Source of the DNA: Alloyangia pacifica
GTDB lineage: Bacteria; Pseudomonadota; Alphaproteobacteria; Rhodobacterales; Rhodobacteraceae
Direction of reading: 5' to 3'
Assembly (NCBI RefSeq): GCF_020524285.1
Contig: NZ_JAIVKX010000022.1
Coordinates: forward strand, 46,433-110,432
Length of the DNA: 64,000 nt
In this document: positions 23,722-32,909 of the stretch, piece after piece
Numbering within the stretch: position 1 is the stretch's first letter
Layout: each line of letters opens with the position of its first letter
Notes under the pieces: generated by a model
What the model saw: the letters and a program-made list of their open reading frames with translations, nothing else
What the model was told of the DNA's origin: nothing
Databases searched by the model: none
Made by a program: the position numbers and the translations under genes

Positions 23722-26205
23722 ATGCTGGTAGACAGAACCACCGAGACGATCACCCATTTCATCGGCCTGTTCGGGATGACCGTGGAACAGGCCAGGCTCC
23801 GGGAGATCTACGAGGAGTTCGCGAAGCTGCGCAAGCAGCAGGACCTCGACCCCATCGAAGAGCAATCCCCGATCATCGAACACCACTACAAGCTGGCCAC
23901 CGGCAGCGAGACGCCGCTGGCCTTCCATTTTGACGCGCAGTTCCCCGGGCCGCAACTGGCCGCGATTTCGGCGCCCCTGCCGCAACACGCGCTGACCATG
24001 CCGGCGCCGGAGGGCAGCGCGCTCCCCGAATTTGACATTCCGGCGGGCCCCTGGCCCTTCCCGCATGTCACCTATCACCACTACGGGCCGCCGGTCGTGC
24101 CGGAGCCCGAGCCGCCGGACACGCCGACCGGCCCGGTGCTGCGGGTGGACCCGGCGCTGCCCTTCCCCGGCTCGGTCATGAACCTCGTCGACCAGGGCCT
24201 CTGGCTCAGCGACAATGACGTTCTGGGTGAGGCGAATTTCGCCCCGCGCGCCGACGCCGGCCCGGACATGGCACTGATCGCCGAAGGTCTGCAGCAGCTC
24301 GCGGGCAGCCTGCCCGAGGCCGGGGTCGTGCTCCGGCTCGAGGCGGCGGAAGCCATGGCCGAGGCGATGCTGGAGACCGCCGAAGCCTACTTCGCGCCCG
24401 AGCTCGAAACCATGACCCCGGCGAGCCATGTGGCGGACCCTGCGCCGCAGCGCGTCGGCGGCGGGCACACCTCGGACACCTCCGAGGGCGTGCGCATCGA
24501 CTGGGCGGTCTTCCATGGCGAAGAGGCCGCGGCGCAGATCGTCAACGGCGCGCGCGCCGAGGAGGCGCCGAGCCTGAAGGCCCTGCTGCCGCAGCATCAC
24601 CGGCCCGAGGAGAACTCGGAGCCGACCGATGACGCGATCGATCCCCGCGCCCTGCCCGAGGAGGCCGGACGCAATCCGGATTTCGAGGACGGGCACAGCC
24701 TGGTGACCGGCGGCAACTACGCGGTCAACGAAACCATACTGACGACGGCCTGGGTCGATGCACCGGTGATCGTGGCGGGCGGCAAGTGGATCGAGCTCGA
24801 CCAGATCGAGCAGGTCGCCGCGGTCTCGGATCGCGACAGCCAGCCTCCCGCAACCGAGGCGCAGCGCAGCGTCGTCACCCAGATCGCCGAGATTTCCGAA
24901 ACCTCCGCCCCGAGCCCCCGCCACGTCCAGTCGCTCGAGAAGAGCTCGGTGGGTCCGGCCTGGGTGCATATCGACTGGATCGACGGCGATCTGATCGTGT
25001 CGCACCACATCAAGCAGCTGATCCAGCTCTTCGACAACGACACGTTCGGCGTGAGCATCGCGGCGGCCTCCACGGCCTTCATCCTGGGCGACAACACGCT
25101 GTTCAATGTCAGCGAGATTTTTGCCCTCGGGATGCACTACGATCAGATCCTGGTGGGGGGAAACCTCATAGAGATCAATGCGATCAGCCAGATCCTTTCG
25201 CTCGAGGACAACGACCGGATCAGCGGCGCGCCGGAGGCGTCCAAGGGCGCCCCCGTTGCGCCTGTGGAGACAGAGACGACGGAGCCGGACACCCAGATCG
25301 CCGAGGAAGAAGAGGTCTCCGACCGGCAAATTGCGGAGGTCTCGAGCGGCGGACGCGACCACGCGGTGCAGGGCACCGCGCAGGCGGGTGACGACACGGC
25401 GGGCCTCCCCGAGGATGAAAGCGCCGGGGCACCGGACCCCGCCCTCGATGGTTCCGCCACGGAGACGGAGGAGCCCCTCACAGCCACGCCCGACCCCGCT
25501 CAGGCCGATGCCGTGCTCGCCACGGAGCCGGAGACGGGCAGCGGCCCTGAGACGGAGGGCCCGGAGTCCGATCTCGCGGCCGATGCACCGCTTGACGAGG
25601 TCACCGACGCGCTGACCGCCGAGGCCGAGGACGCTCCGCAGGGCAACATGCTGCTGAACGAAGCGCGGATCGAGAAGACCGGTGTCGACACCGCGGTCGA
25701 GGCCACCGACAGCCTGTCCGAGATCGTCGCCGGCATGGATGACGACATGGAGATGGTTCGGGAAAAACTGCTTCAGGACCAATCCCTCGCCGGGCTCGAA
25801 TACGCGCGGGTGCTGGCGATCAAGGGCGATCTCATCCAGTCCCGCATCGTCGAGCAGGAGATCCGCATGCAGGACAACGACGACATCGACCTGCCCACGG
25901 AACTTCCCGACGGCATGGAACTGGTGAGCGGCCAGAACGCGCTGGCGAACCTGGCAAAGATCAACGACGCCGGAATCGACTCCGACATCATGGCGAGCAA
26001 GGGCGAGTATTCCGACCTGCTCATCCACCAGGCCTCGCTGATCGACGACGAGGTCTCCGCGAAGGGCGCGCTGGTCTCGGAGGCTGTGGCCTTCCTGGCC
26101 GAGGAGGAACTCTCCGCCGACCAGATGATGGCCGACAAGATGGCCGACATGGGCCATATCCAGACCGCGGCGCAGATGGATGACCTGTCCTCCGCGATGA
26201 CCTGA
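23722..26205 (+). CDS. 827-residue acidic multi-module protein of the type I secretion locus
   Basis: No named family recognised. The N terminus (TETITHFIGLFGMTVEQARL) is helical; a Pro-rich region follows. Then come recurring units of the form G-N-x-L-x-N-x-x-x-I-x-x-x-G ... G-[DN]-L-I-x(4)-I-x-Q-x(3)-L-x-DND: a half unit near residue 154 (ending SDNDVL), full units near 328-373 and 456-500, a half unit at 422-445 (GDLIVSHHIKQLIQLFDND) and longer or diverged units at 641-722 and 737-781. A Glu/Pro/Thr-rich linker (about 505-635) separates the halves. No signal peptide, no Cys. It lies between the repeat protein and the transporter, so it may be a second substrate or a cytoplasmic escort. Role unknown. 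Confidence 0.8.
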   Translation: MLVDRTTETITHFIGLFGMTVEQARLREIYEEFAKLRKQQDLDPIEEQSPIIEHHYKLATGSETPLAFHFDAQFPGPQLAAISAPLPQHALTMPAPEGSALPEFDIPAGPWPFPHVTYHHYGPPVVPEPEPPDTPTGPVLRVDPALPFPGSVMNLVDQGLWLSDNDVLGEANFAPRADAGPDMALIAEGLQQLAGSLPEAGVVLRLEAAEAMAEAMLETAEAYFAPELETMTPASHVADPAPQRVGGGHTSDTSEGVRIDWAVFHGEEAAAQIVNGARAEEAPSLKALLPQHHRPEENSEPTDDAIDPRALPEEAGRNPDFEDGHSLVTGGNYAVNETILTTAWVDAPVIVAGGKWIELDQIEQVAAVSDRDSQPPATEAQRSVVTQIAEISETSAPSPRHVQSLEKSSVGPAWVHIDWIDGDLIVSHHIKQLIQLFDNDTFGVSIAAASTAFILGDNTLFNVSEIFALGMHYDQILVGGNLIEINAISQILSLEDNDRISGAPEASKGAPVAPVETETTEPDTQIAEEEEVSDRQIAEVSSGGRDHAVQGTAQAGDDTAGLPEDESAGAPDPALDGSATETEEPLTATPDPAQADAVLATEPETGSGPETEGPESDLAADAPLDEVTDALTAEAEDAPQGNMLLNEARIEKTGVDTAVEATDSLSEIVAGMDDDMEMVREKLLQDQSLAGLEYARVLAIKGDLIQSRIVEQEIRMQDNDDIDLPTELPDGMELVSGQNALANLAKINDAGIDSDIMASKGEYSDLLIHQASLIDDEVSAKGALVSEAVAFLAEEELSADQMMADKMADMGHIQTAAQMDDLSSAMT

Positions 26206-26479
26206 TGCCCGCCTTTCCGACATCTCTCCCCATCCGCTCCCGCACGGGCCCGGAGGACCGGCGACCGCTCCGGCGGGCGAAGGGAGACGAGGCGACACCC
26301 CAGGCGGCGGGTCGGCTTCGGGACACCGCCCCTGCCACATCCGGCCCAGCTCCCGACGCCGTCGGAAGCGCCCCCGTCCAGCCGATAGACCGACCATCGG
26401 AGACCACAATGCCAAGACCGACCAACGCGCCCTCCCGGCGAGACCATCCAACACCCGCGGCCTTCGGCGGGAGGTTCTG

Positions 26480-28447
26480 ATGAACAGCCTGCCGCGTGAT
26501 TTCTCCGACGCCGATGCCGACGCCGACATCGGCCCCGGTCCTGCCGATACCGCCACAGCCACAAACGAGCCCCGGGCCCGCATGCGGGATGACGGGACCG
26601 TCTCAAAGGGGCCGCGCGAGGGACTCGGCGTGACCATCGAAGGCCGCGCCAACGAGCCGCTCGTGCTCAAGTCGGGCTCCGGTGGCGGCGACGGCAAACC
26701 GCCGGTGGAGTTCCACCGGCGGCAGGATCCGGAGCGCTACGACCGGATCCTCCGCGACGTCGGTGGCCAGGTGAAGCGCAACCTGCTGATCGTCGGGGTG
26801 CTGACCTTCGCGACCAACGTGCTGCTGCTGTCGATCCCGGTCTACCTGTTCCAGATCAGCGACCGGGTGCTGACCAGCCGCTCGCTCGATACGCTGGTCA
26901 TGCTGACCATCATCATCGCGGGGGCGATCCTCTTTCAGTCGGTCTTCGACGCGATCCGGCGGTTCATCCTGATGCGCACCGCGGTGCTGGTTGCGACACG
27001 GCTCGGGGCGCCGATCCTCAGCGCCGCCGCCCATGCGTCGCTGCATGGCACCGGGCGCGAATACCAGACGCTCGGCGACCTGCAGCAGATGCGCAGCTTC
27101 CTCGTGTCGCCGACCCTGATCGCCTTCCTCGACGTGCCCTTCGCGCCGCTCTTCATCCTGGCGATCTTCTTCGTGCATCCCGACCTCGGGGTGATCGTCG
27201 TGGTCACGGCCTTTCTGCTGATGTTCATCGCCATCGCCAACCAGCGGGCGACCTCGGGCCAGTTCGCCGAGGCCAATATCGCCCAGTCCAAGGCCAACCA
27301 GCACCTCGACTCCATGTCGCGCAACAGCCAGATCATCAACGCGCTGGCGATGATCCCCGAAGCCGTCCGGATCTGGGGCCGCGACACCGCCACCTCGCTG
27401 GCCGCGCAGGTGCGGGCGCAGGACCGCAACGTGATCTTCGCCTCGATCTCGCGGGCGGTGCGCCTGCTGACGCAGATCGCCATGCTGGGATGGGGCGCCT
27501 TCCTCGCGATCGAGGGCGAGATCACCGGCGGCATGGTCATCGCCGCCTCGATCATCGCGGGCCGGGCGTTCTCGCCGATCGAGGGTTCGATCGAGGGCTG
27601 GAACAACTTCCTGCTGTCGCGCGGCGCCAGCGACCGGGTGCGGGGGCTGCTGCGCTCGGCGCAGAACAAGTACGAGAAGCTCCGCCTGCCGCATCCCGAG
27701 GGGCGGCTCGACGTCGAGCGGCTGCTCTACGTGCCGGGCGGCACCAAGCAGGTCGTGCTCAACGGCATCAACTTCACCCTCAATCCCGGCGACACTCTGG
27801 CGGTGATCGGCAATTCCGGGGCGGGCAAGACCACGCTGGGCAAGATGCTGGTGGGCTCGATCCTGCCGACCTCGGGCAGCGTGCGGCTCGACCTGATGGA
27901 CATCCGCAACTGGGACCCGCGCCAGTTCGGCGAGAACATCGGCTACCTGCCGCAGGACGTGCAGCTGTTTCCGGGCAGCATCAAGGCCAACATCGCCCGC
28001 ATGCGCGACGATGCCACCGACGAGGCGATCCACGAGGCCGCAATGCTCGCCGATGTGCACAACATGATCGCCAACCTGCCGCAGGGCTACGAGACCATGG
28101 TCGCCGCCGACGGCTCGCCGCTGTCGGGCGGACAGAAGCAGCGCATCGCGCTGGCGCGGGCCTTCTACGGCAAACCCTCGTTCATGGTGCTGGACGAGCC
28201 CAACTCGAACCTTGACGTGGCGGGTGACAAGGCGCTGGCGCAGGCGCTGATGCATGCCAAGGAACAGGGCATCACCGTCATCGTCATCACCCAGAAACCG
28301 ACCCTGCTGAGCGTGGTCGACAAGATCATGCTGCTGACCGACGGGCGGGTGGCGCTGTTCGGCGCCCGCGAAACGGTCCTGTCCAAGATCAACGGTCCCA
28401 AGGAGCCGCCGAAGCCGGTGCCCGGACCGGAAGGAGGCTCCGAATGA
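26480..28447 (+). CDS. Type I secretion ABC transporter (permease-ATPase fusion, PrtD/HlyB group)
   Basis: A 655-residue export ATPase. A disordered acidic N-terminal tail of about 80 residues precedes the six-helix membrane domain (about 95-390); there is no C39 peptidase-like domain. The nucleotide-binding domain has Walker A GNSGAGKTT (Lys450), signature LSGGQKQR (548-555) and Walker B FMVLDEPNSNLD (Asp572-Glu573). The usual H-loop histidine is replaced by Gln605 (VIVITQKPTLL). An RBS GGGAGG precedes the ATG. Its stop overlaps the adaptor gene (ATGA). It should energise export of the proteins encoded just upstream; no TolC-type outer-membrane gene is in the window. Confidence 0.92.
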   Translation: MNSLPRDFSDADADADIGPGPADTATATNEPRARMRDDGTVSKGPREGLGVTIEGRANEPLVLKSGSGGGDGKPPVEFHRRQDPERYDRILRDVGGQVKRNLLIVGVLTFATNVLLLSIPVYLFQISDRVLTSRSLDTLVMLTIIIAGAILFQSVFDAIRRFILMRTAVLVATRLGAPILSAAAHASLHGTGREYQTLGDLQQMRSFLVSPTLIAFLDVPFAPLFILAIFFVHPDLGVIVVVTAFLLMFIAIANQRATSGQFAEANIAQSKANQHLDSMSRNSQIINALAMIPEAVRIWGRDTATSLAAQVRAQDRNVIFASISRAVRLLTQIAMLGWGAFLAIEGEITGGMVIAASIIAGRAFSPIEGSIEGWNNFLLSRGASDRVRGLLRSAQNKYEKLRLPHPEGRLDVERLLYVPGGTKQVVLNGINFTLNPGDTLAVIGNSGAGKTTLGKMLVGSILPTSGSVRLDLMDIRNWDPRQFGENIGYLPQDVQLFPGSIKANIARMRDDATDEAIHEAAMLADVHNMIANLPQGYETMVAADGSPLSGGQKQRIALARAFYGKPSFMVLDEPNSNLDVAGDKALAQALMHAKEQGITVIVITQKPTLLSVVDKIMLLTDGRVALFGARETVLSKINGPKEPPKPVPGPEGGSE

Positions 28448-29778
28448 CCCGCGCCACCGCACTCGAGGCTCCGTGGTACGCGGAGGTCCCCTGTTCCATT
28501 CGCAAGTTCGCGGTCTTCGGGCTGCTGCTGATGGTGCTCGCCTTCGGCGGATTCGGCATCTGGGCTTTCGGCGCTCCGCTCTCGGCGGCGGTCATCGTCC
28601 AGGGCAGCTTCGTCGCCACCGGGCGCAACAAGATCGTGCAGCACCTGGAGGGCGGGATCATCCAGCAGATCTATGTCTCCGAGGGCCAGCGCGTGCGCGC
28701 CGGAGAGGAGCTTTTAAGCCTCGACCAGACCGCGGCCGAGGCCAGCGAGCGCGAGCTGCACCTGCGGCAGGTGCGGCTGAAGGCGACCGCCGAGCGGCTC
28801 TACGCCGAGTACCGCGAGGCGCCGGAGATGGCCTTCTCGGAGGGGCTGGAAGCAGTGGTCGACGACGCCGAGATCGCCGCCATCCTCGACAGCCAGCGGC
28901 TCGCCTACGCCGTGTCTCGCAAATCGCTGGACAATGACGTGACCCTGCTGCGCCGCCAGATCGACGCGCTCAGCGTGCGCGAGAGCGGCTATGCCGCGCA
29001 GCTCGAATTCCTGCGCCTGCGCTCCGAGATCCTGCAGGAGGAGTTCGACGACAAGATCATGCTTTACGAGCGCAAGCTGGTGCAGAAGTCCGAGCTCAAT
29101 GCGATCCGCCGCGTGCAGGCCGAGGCCGAGGGGCAGCTCGCCCGGCTCGAGGCCGAGGTCGACGAGATCCGCCAGACCAAGCTGCGCTACAACAGCGAGA
29201 TCGCCGCCACCCGCGCCGCCTACCGGCAGACCGCGCTGGACGAGCTGGGACCGATCGAGGCCGACCTCGAGAGCATCACCGAACAGGCGCGCAAGGCGCG
29301 CAACGTGCTGGAACGCTCGGTCGTGCGGGCGCCGGTCTCGGGCACGGTGGTGCGGCTGCATTACCATACCTCAGGCGGGGTGATCGAAAGCGGGAAGCCG
29401 ATTGTCGAGCTGCTGCCCTCGGACGCGCCGCTGATCATCGAGGTGCAGATCCCGCGCACCGACATCGACAGCGTGATGGTCGGGCAGGAGGCGATCGTCC
29501 GGCTGATCGCGCTGAATCAGCGCACCACCCCGGTGCTTCTGGGCAAGGTGATCTACGTCTCGGCGGACTCGCTGCACGACGGCGGTCGGGGCGGGGCGCA
29601 GGAGATCTACGTCGCGCGGGTGTCGCTCTCGTCGGAGGAGCTGGCGCGGGTGCCGGGCTTCGCGCCGACGCCGGGGATGCCGGTGGAGATCATGATCCAG
29701 ACCCAGTCGCGCACCTTCGCGGCCTATATCAGCAAACCGATCCTCGACAGCATGTCCCGCGCGTTCCGCGAGCAGTGA
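28444..29778 (+). CDS. Type I secretion periplasmic adaptor (HlyD/PrtE family)
   Basis: A 444-residue membrane fusion protein. One N-terminal membrane helix (about residues 22-45) is followed by the lipoyl half-motif HLEGGIIQQIYVSEGQRVRAG, a long alpha-helical hairpin (about 95-290, with heptads such as EAEGQLARLEAEVDEIRQ) and the second lipoyl half with VVRAPVSGTVVRL, then the C-terminal beta-barrel. It links the inner-membrane ABC transporter to an outer-membrane TolC protein. Coupled to the ATPase gene by a 4-base overlap and followed by a terminator shared with the convergent tctA gene. Confidence 0.93.
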   Translation: MTRATALEAPWYAEVPCSIRKFAVFGLLLMVLAFGGFGIWAFGAPLSAAVIVQGSFVATGRNKIVQHLEGGIIQQIYVSEGQRVRAGEELLSLDQTAAEASERELHLRQVRLKATAERLYAEYREAPEMAFSEGLEAVVDDAEIAAILDSQRLAYAVSRKSLDNDVTLLRRQIDALSVRESGYAAQLEFLRLRSEILQEEFDDKIMLYERKLVQKSELNAIRRVQAEAEGQLARLEAEVDEIRQTKLRYNSEIAATRAAYRQTALDELGPIEADLESITEQARKARNVLERSVVRAPVSGTVVRLHYHTSGGVIESGKPIVELLPSDAPLIIEVQIPRTDIDSVMVGQEAIVRLIALNQRTTPVLLGKVIYVSADSLHDGGRGGAQEIYVARVSLSSEELARVPGFAPTPGMPVEIMIQTQSRTFAAYISKPILDSMSRAFREQ

Positions 29779-29798
29779 GCGCACATGTCAGGATCGGC

Positions 29799-29834
29799 GC
29801 GGAGGCGCCGTCCACTCCGGCGCCTTCGCATTTT
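29799..29834. terminator. Terminator between the convergent secretion and tct operons
   Basis: An 11-bp stem (GCGGAGGCGCC / GGCGCCTTCGC, one G-T pair) with a 9-nt loop, then ATTTT, 20 bases after the adaptor stop and 25 bases before the tctA stop on the other strand. Confidence 0.75.
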
Positions 29835-29858
29835 GGGCGGGCTGCCCGCGCCGCGCGA

Positions 29859-31349
29859 TCAAGGAGCGGGCGCGCGGCGAGGGCGGATGGTGGTATAGAC
29901 CACGTAGGCCAGCATCAGGGCGACGATCGCGAGGATGGTGGCGCTGACCGGGCGCTCGATGAAGATCATCGGCCCGTCACGCGACAGCAGCAGCGCACGG
30001 CGGAAATTGTTCTCCAGCACCGGGCCGAGGATCATGCCGATGATGATCGGTGCGAGCGGATAGCTGGCGCGGCGCAGCACGTAGCCGACGACGCCGAAGA
30101 AGAACATCACGCCGAGGTCGAACAGCGAATTCTGCAGCGCGTAGGTGCCCATGGTCGACAGCAGCAGCACCGCCGGCAGCAGCCAGGCCTTCGGCACCTT
30201 CAGCACCATCCCGAAGAACGGCACCAGCAGGATGCCCAGCACCACCAGCACGACATTGCTGGCGAGATAGGCGATGAAGATGCCGCCAGCGACGTCGGCG
30301 TTCTGCGCGAAGAGGTCGGGGCCCGGGAAGAAGCCGAGCAGGAACAACGCTCCGAGCAGCACCGCCGTCGAGGCGTCGCCGGGGATGCCCAGCGAGAGCG
30401 TCGGGATCAGCGCGCCGCCGCAGCAGCCGTTGTTGGCCGCCTCGGTGGCGACCACGCCGCCCTCGGCGCCCTGGCCGTAGCCTTCCTCTTCCCGTGCCAT
30501 GCGTTTCGCCACGGCGTAGGACACGAAGGCACTGACATCGCCGCCGGCGCCGGGAATGGCGCCGAGGCCGGTGCCGATCAGCGCCGAGCGCAGCAGGTTC
30601 CCCCGGTGCCGCAGCACCAGCCGCAGCGCGTGGAAGGAGATCCGGAGCTTCTGGATCTGCGGCCGGGCGAGGAAGTTGCCGCTCTCGATCTGCACGAAAA
30701 GCTCGGACAGGGCGAAGAGCCCGACCACCACCGCCACCAGGTTCGGCCCGCTGCTGAGGTTGATGTTGCCGAAGGTGTAGCGGTAGGCGTTGGTGAATTC
30801 GTCGGTGCCGATGCTGGCGATCAGCAGGCCGAAGCCGCCGGCGATCATGCCCTTGATGGCCGAGCCTTCGGAGACGATGGCGATGGTCAGCAGGCCGAGC
30901 ATCGCCATGGCGGCATATTCCGGCGGCGCGAAGCGCAGCGCGAATTCGGCCAGCATCGGCGAGAAGAAGATCAGCACCACGCCGGCGATCAGCCCGCCCA
31001 GAGAGGAGGCGGTGATCGACAGGCCGATGGCGTCCTGGCTGCGGCCCTTCTGCGCCATCGGGTAGCCGTCGAGCAGCGTCGCGGCGGCCAGTGGCGTGCC
31101 GGGGATGCGCAGCAGGATCGCCGAGATCGAGCCACCCGCGGAGCCGCCGACGTAGATCGCGATCAGCATCGCCATGGCCGGGATCGGCGGCAGGTGGAAG
31201 GCCACCGGCAGCAGCAGCACGATGCCCATCAGCGGGCCGAGCCCCGGCAGCACGCCGATGACCAGCCCGCCGACGATGCCGAGCAGGGTCAGCAGGATCG
31301 ACAGGAACGAGAAGTAGAGGGGGGCGCCCTGAAACAGGAGATCAAGCAA
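29859..31349 (-). CDS. tctA: Tripartite tricarboxylate transporter large membrane subunit
   Basis: A 496-residue protein with about a dozen membrane helices and the TctA signatures GVLPGLGPLMGIVLLLP, GTPLAAATLLDGYPMAQKG and TLSLGIPGDASTAVLLGAL. It is the channel subunit of a binding-protein-dependent secondary importer. No ATG precedes the first conserved block; I take the TTG at 31,349 (LLDLLFQGAPLYF), with AGG upstream, 8 bases after the tctB stop. The gene ends the minus-strand operon sulfatase-tctC-tctB-tctA. Neighbouring sulfatase suggests an organosulfate or other organic anion as substrate. Confidence 0.92.
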   Translation of the reverse strand: MLDLLFQGAPLYFSFLSILLTLLGIVGGLVIGVLPGLGPLMGIVLLLPVAFHLPPIPAMAMLIAIYVGGSAGGSISAILLRIPGTPLAAATLLDGYPMAQKGRSQDAIGLSITASSLGGLIAGVVLIFFSPMLAEFALRFAPPEYAAMAMLGLLTIAIVSEGSAIKGMIAGGFGLLIASIGTDEFTNAYRYTFGNINLSSGPNLVAVVVGLFALSELFVQIESGNFLARPQIQKLRISFHALRLVLRHRGNLLRSALIGTGLGAIPGAGGDVSAFVSYAVAKRMAREEEGYGQGAEGGVVATEAANNGCCGGALIPTLSLGIPGDASTAVLLGALFLLGFFPGPDLFAQNADVAGGIFIAYLASNVVLVVLGILLVPFFGMVLKVPKAWLLPAVLLLSTMGTYALQNSLFDLGVMFFFGVVGYVLRRASYPLAPIIIGMILGPVLENNFRRALLLSRDGPMIFIERPVSATILAIVALMLAYVVYTTIRPRRAPAP

Positions 31350-31357
31350 GCTGCGAC

Positions 31358-31843
31358 CTATCCGAAAAGCGTGAACTTGAAGATGCCGAGCGGCAGGACC
31401 ACGTTGAGCAGCCCCTCGAAGACCGCGGCCACCACCATCGTCATCGCCAGCGCGCCCGCAGCAGCCAGCGGCAGGCGCAGGCCCAGCAGCACGAAGAAGA
31501 TCGCCAGCATCAGCGGCGTCGACAGGTAGTAGCCGAGCCAAGGCAGAGCGAGAAGGTAGACGAGCACCAGCAAGGTTGCCCAGAGCGCGAGCCGCGTGGT
31601 CGGGGTGGGCTCGGGCGCGGAGCCCTGCGCTAGCCGTCCGCCGAGGATGCGCAGCAGGTTGACCGCGGCAAGGCCGACCATCACCCAGGCGATGATCGCC
31701 GGGTAGATCGCGGCATTGGCCATCGGCCCGCCCGAGGCGGCGCCCTGTTCGGCCAGCGGTCCGGCGTTCTGCTGGAACACCAGCAGCGGAAGCGCGGCGA
31801 AGAACAGCCAGGCCGCCCAGTCATAGGCATATTTGCGGAGCAT
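31358..31843 (-). CDS. tctB: Tripartite tricarboxylate transporter small membrane subunit
   Basis: A 161-residue protein with four predicted membrane helices, the normal size and shape of TctB, lying between tctC and tctA. The start at 31,843 (MLRKYAYDWAAWLFF) has a strong GGGAGGA site. Sequence conservation in this family is low; the call rests on topology and position. Confidence 0.88.
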   Translation of the reverse strand: MLRKYAYDWAAWLFFAALPLLVFQQNAGPLAEQGAASGGPMANAAIYPAIIAWVMVGLAAVNLLRILGGRLAQGSAPEPTPTTRLALWATLLVLVYLLALPWLGYYLSTPLMLAIFFVLLGLRLPLAAAGALAMTMVVAAVFEGLLNVVLPLGIFKFTLFG

Positions 31844-31905
31844 CTCGTCCTCCCTCGAAAACGCGACCGCCCGTGGGCGGCCGCTCGTCGCATCGTCGGT
31901 CGGGA

Positions 31906-32895
31906 TCAGAGGCCGTTGAGGCGCTCGGTCTCCCATTCGATGGCCTTCTCGCCGTGGGTCAGCTCATCGGCGACCGGGCCGACGATCTCGCCGTACTGCT
32001 CGGGCGAGAAGCCGGTGGGCACGTAGCCCATCTCCAGCAGGCGCGCGCTGACCTCGGGGCGGTCGAGCGCCGCCTTCATGGCGCTGCGCAGCTTTGCCAC
32101 CACGTCCTCGGGGGTGTCCTTGCGCACCAGCCACCAGTTCCAGCCGCTCGGGGACAGGTTGGACATGCCGATGTCCACGTCGAAGCTGCCGACCAGCGGC
32201 GCGTCGTCGTAGGTCTTGGAGGCGCCCTCGAGATCCGACAGCACCGCGAGGATCTTCATGTCGTCCTTGTTGACGGTGTAGACGCCCGGGTTGGTGATCA
32301 TGAAATCGAGGATGCCGCCGCGCATGTCACGCACCGCCACGTCGATCTCGGGGTAGGGCACGAGCTGGGCGATGGTGTCGGTGGCCTGCATCATCGCAGC
32401 GCCGACCATGTGGGGGATGCCGCCCGCAACGCCGGGCGAGTAGCGCAGCTCGCCGGGGTTGTCGCGCATGTAGGCGAGCAGATCGTTCAGATCGCCGAAG
32501 CGGTCGTCATCGGCGCGCACGGCGATGGCGAAGCTGTTCGAGGTCGCCGACCACAGCGGGGTGAAATCCTCGTAGGTCCAGCTGGCGTTGCCGCGCATCG
32601 GCTGGATGACCAGCGGCGCGACGTAGCCGTCGAAGATCGTGTAGCCGTCGGCATCACGGGCCATGGCGGTCTCGAAGGCCTTGACGCCGCCGGCGCCGGG
32701 GGTGGAGACCACCGAGATGTTCACGCCGAGCTCGTCGCCCATGGCGTCGGCGATCACCTGGCTCGCGGCCATGGTGGCGCCGGGGGCCCAGGGGTAGATG
32801 TTCTCGATGTTGCGCTCGGGGAATTCGGCGAGCGCCGGGCCGGCCAGCACGGCAAGGCCGAGCGCCGCCGCGGTGATGCGTGTGCGGATTGTCAT
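31906..32895 (-). CDS. tctC: Tripartite tricarboxylate transporter substrate-binding protein
   Basis: A 329-residue periplasmic protein with a Sec signal (MTIRTRITAAALGLAVLAGPALA) and the TctC/Bug fold: ENIYPWAPGATMAAS in place of the usual PFxPGGxxD, then NISVVSTPGAGGVKAFE. The GWNWWLVRKDTPEDVV segment is the second-lobe block. A GGGAGG ribosome site sets the start. The altered first loop, without the common Asp that holds carboxylates, fits an unusual ligand. The sulfatase gene ends 14 bases upstream. Confidence 0.9.
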   Translation of the reverse strand: MTIRTRITAAALGLAVLAGPALAEFPERNIENIYPWAPGATMAASQVIADAMGDELGVNISVVSTPGAGGVKAFETAMARDADGYTIFDGYVAPLVIQPMRGNASWTYEDFTPLWSATSNSFAIAVRADDDRFGDLNDLLAYMRDNPGELRYSPGVAGGIPHMVGAAMMQATDTIAQLVPYPEIDVAVRDMRGGILDFMITNPGVYTVNKDDMKILAVLSDLEGASKTYDDAPLVGSFDVDIGMSNLSPSGWNWWLVRKDTPEDVVAKLRSAMKAALDRPEVSARLLEMGYVPTGFSPEQYGEIVGPVADELTHGEKAIEWETERLNGL

Positions 32896-32909
32896 GTGGT
32901 TCCTCCCAA

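Noticed and set aside
29775..31529. 584-codon plus-strand frame opposite tctA
   Set aside because: His/Arg/Asp/Gln-rich shadow of a well-supported membrane transporter gene.
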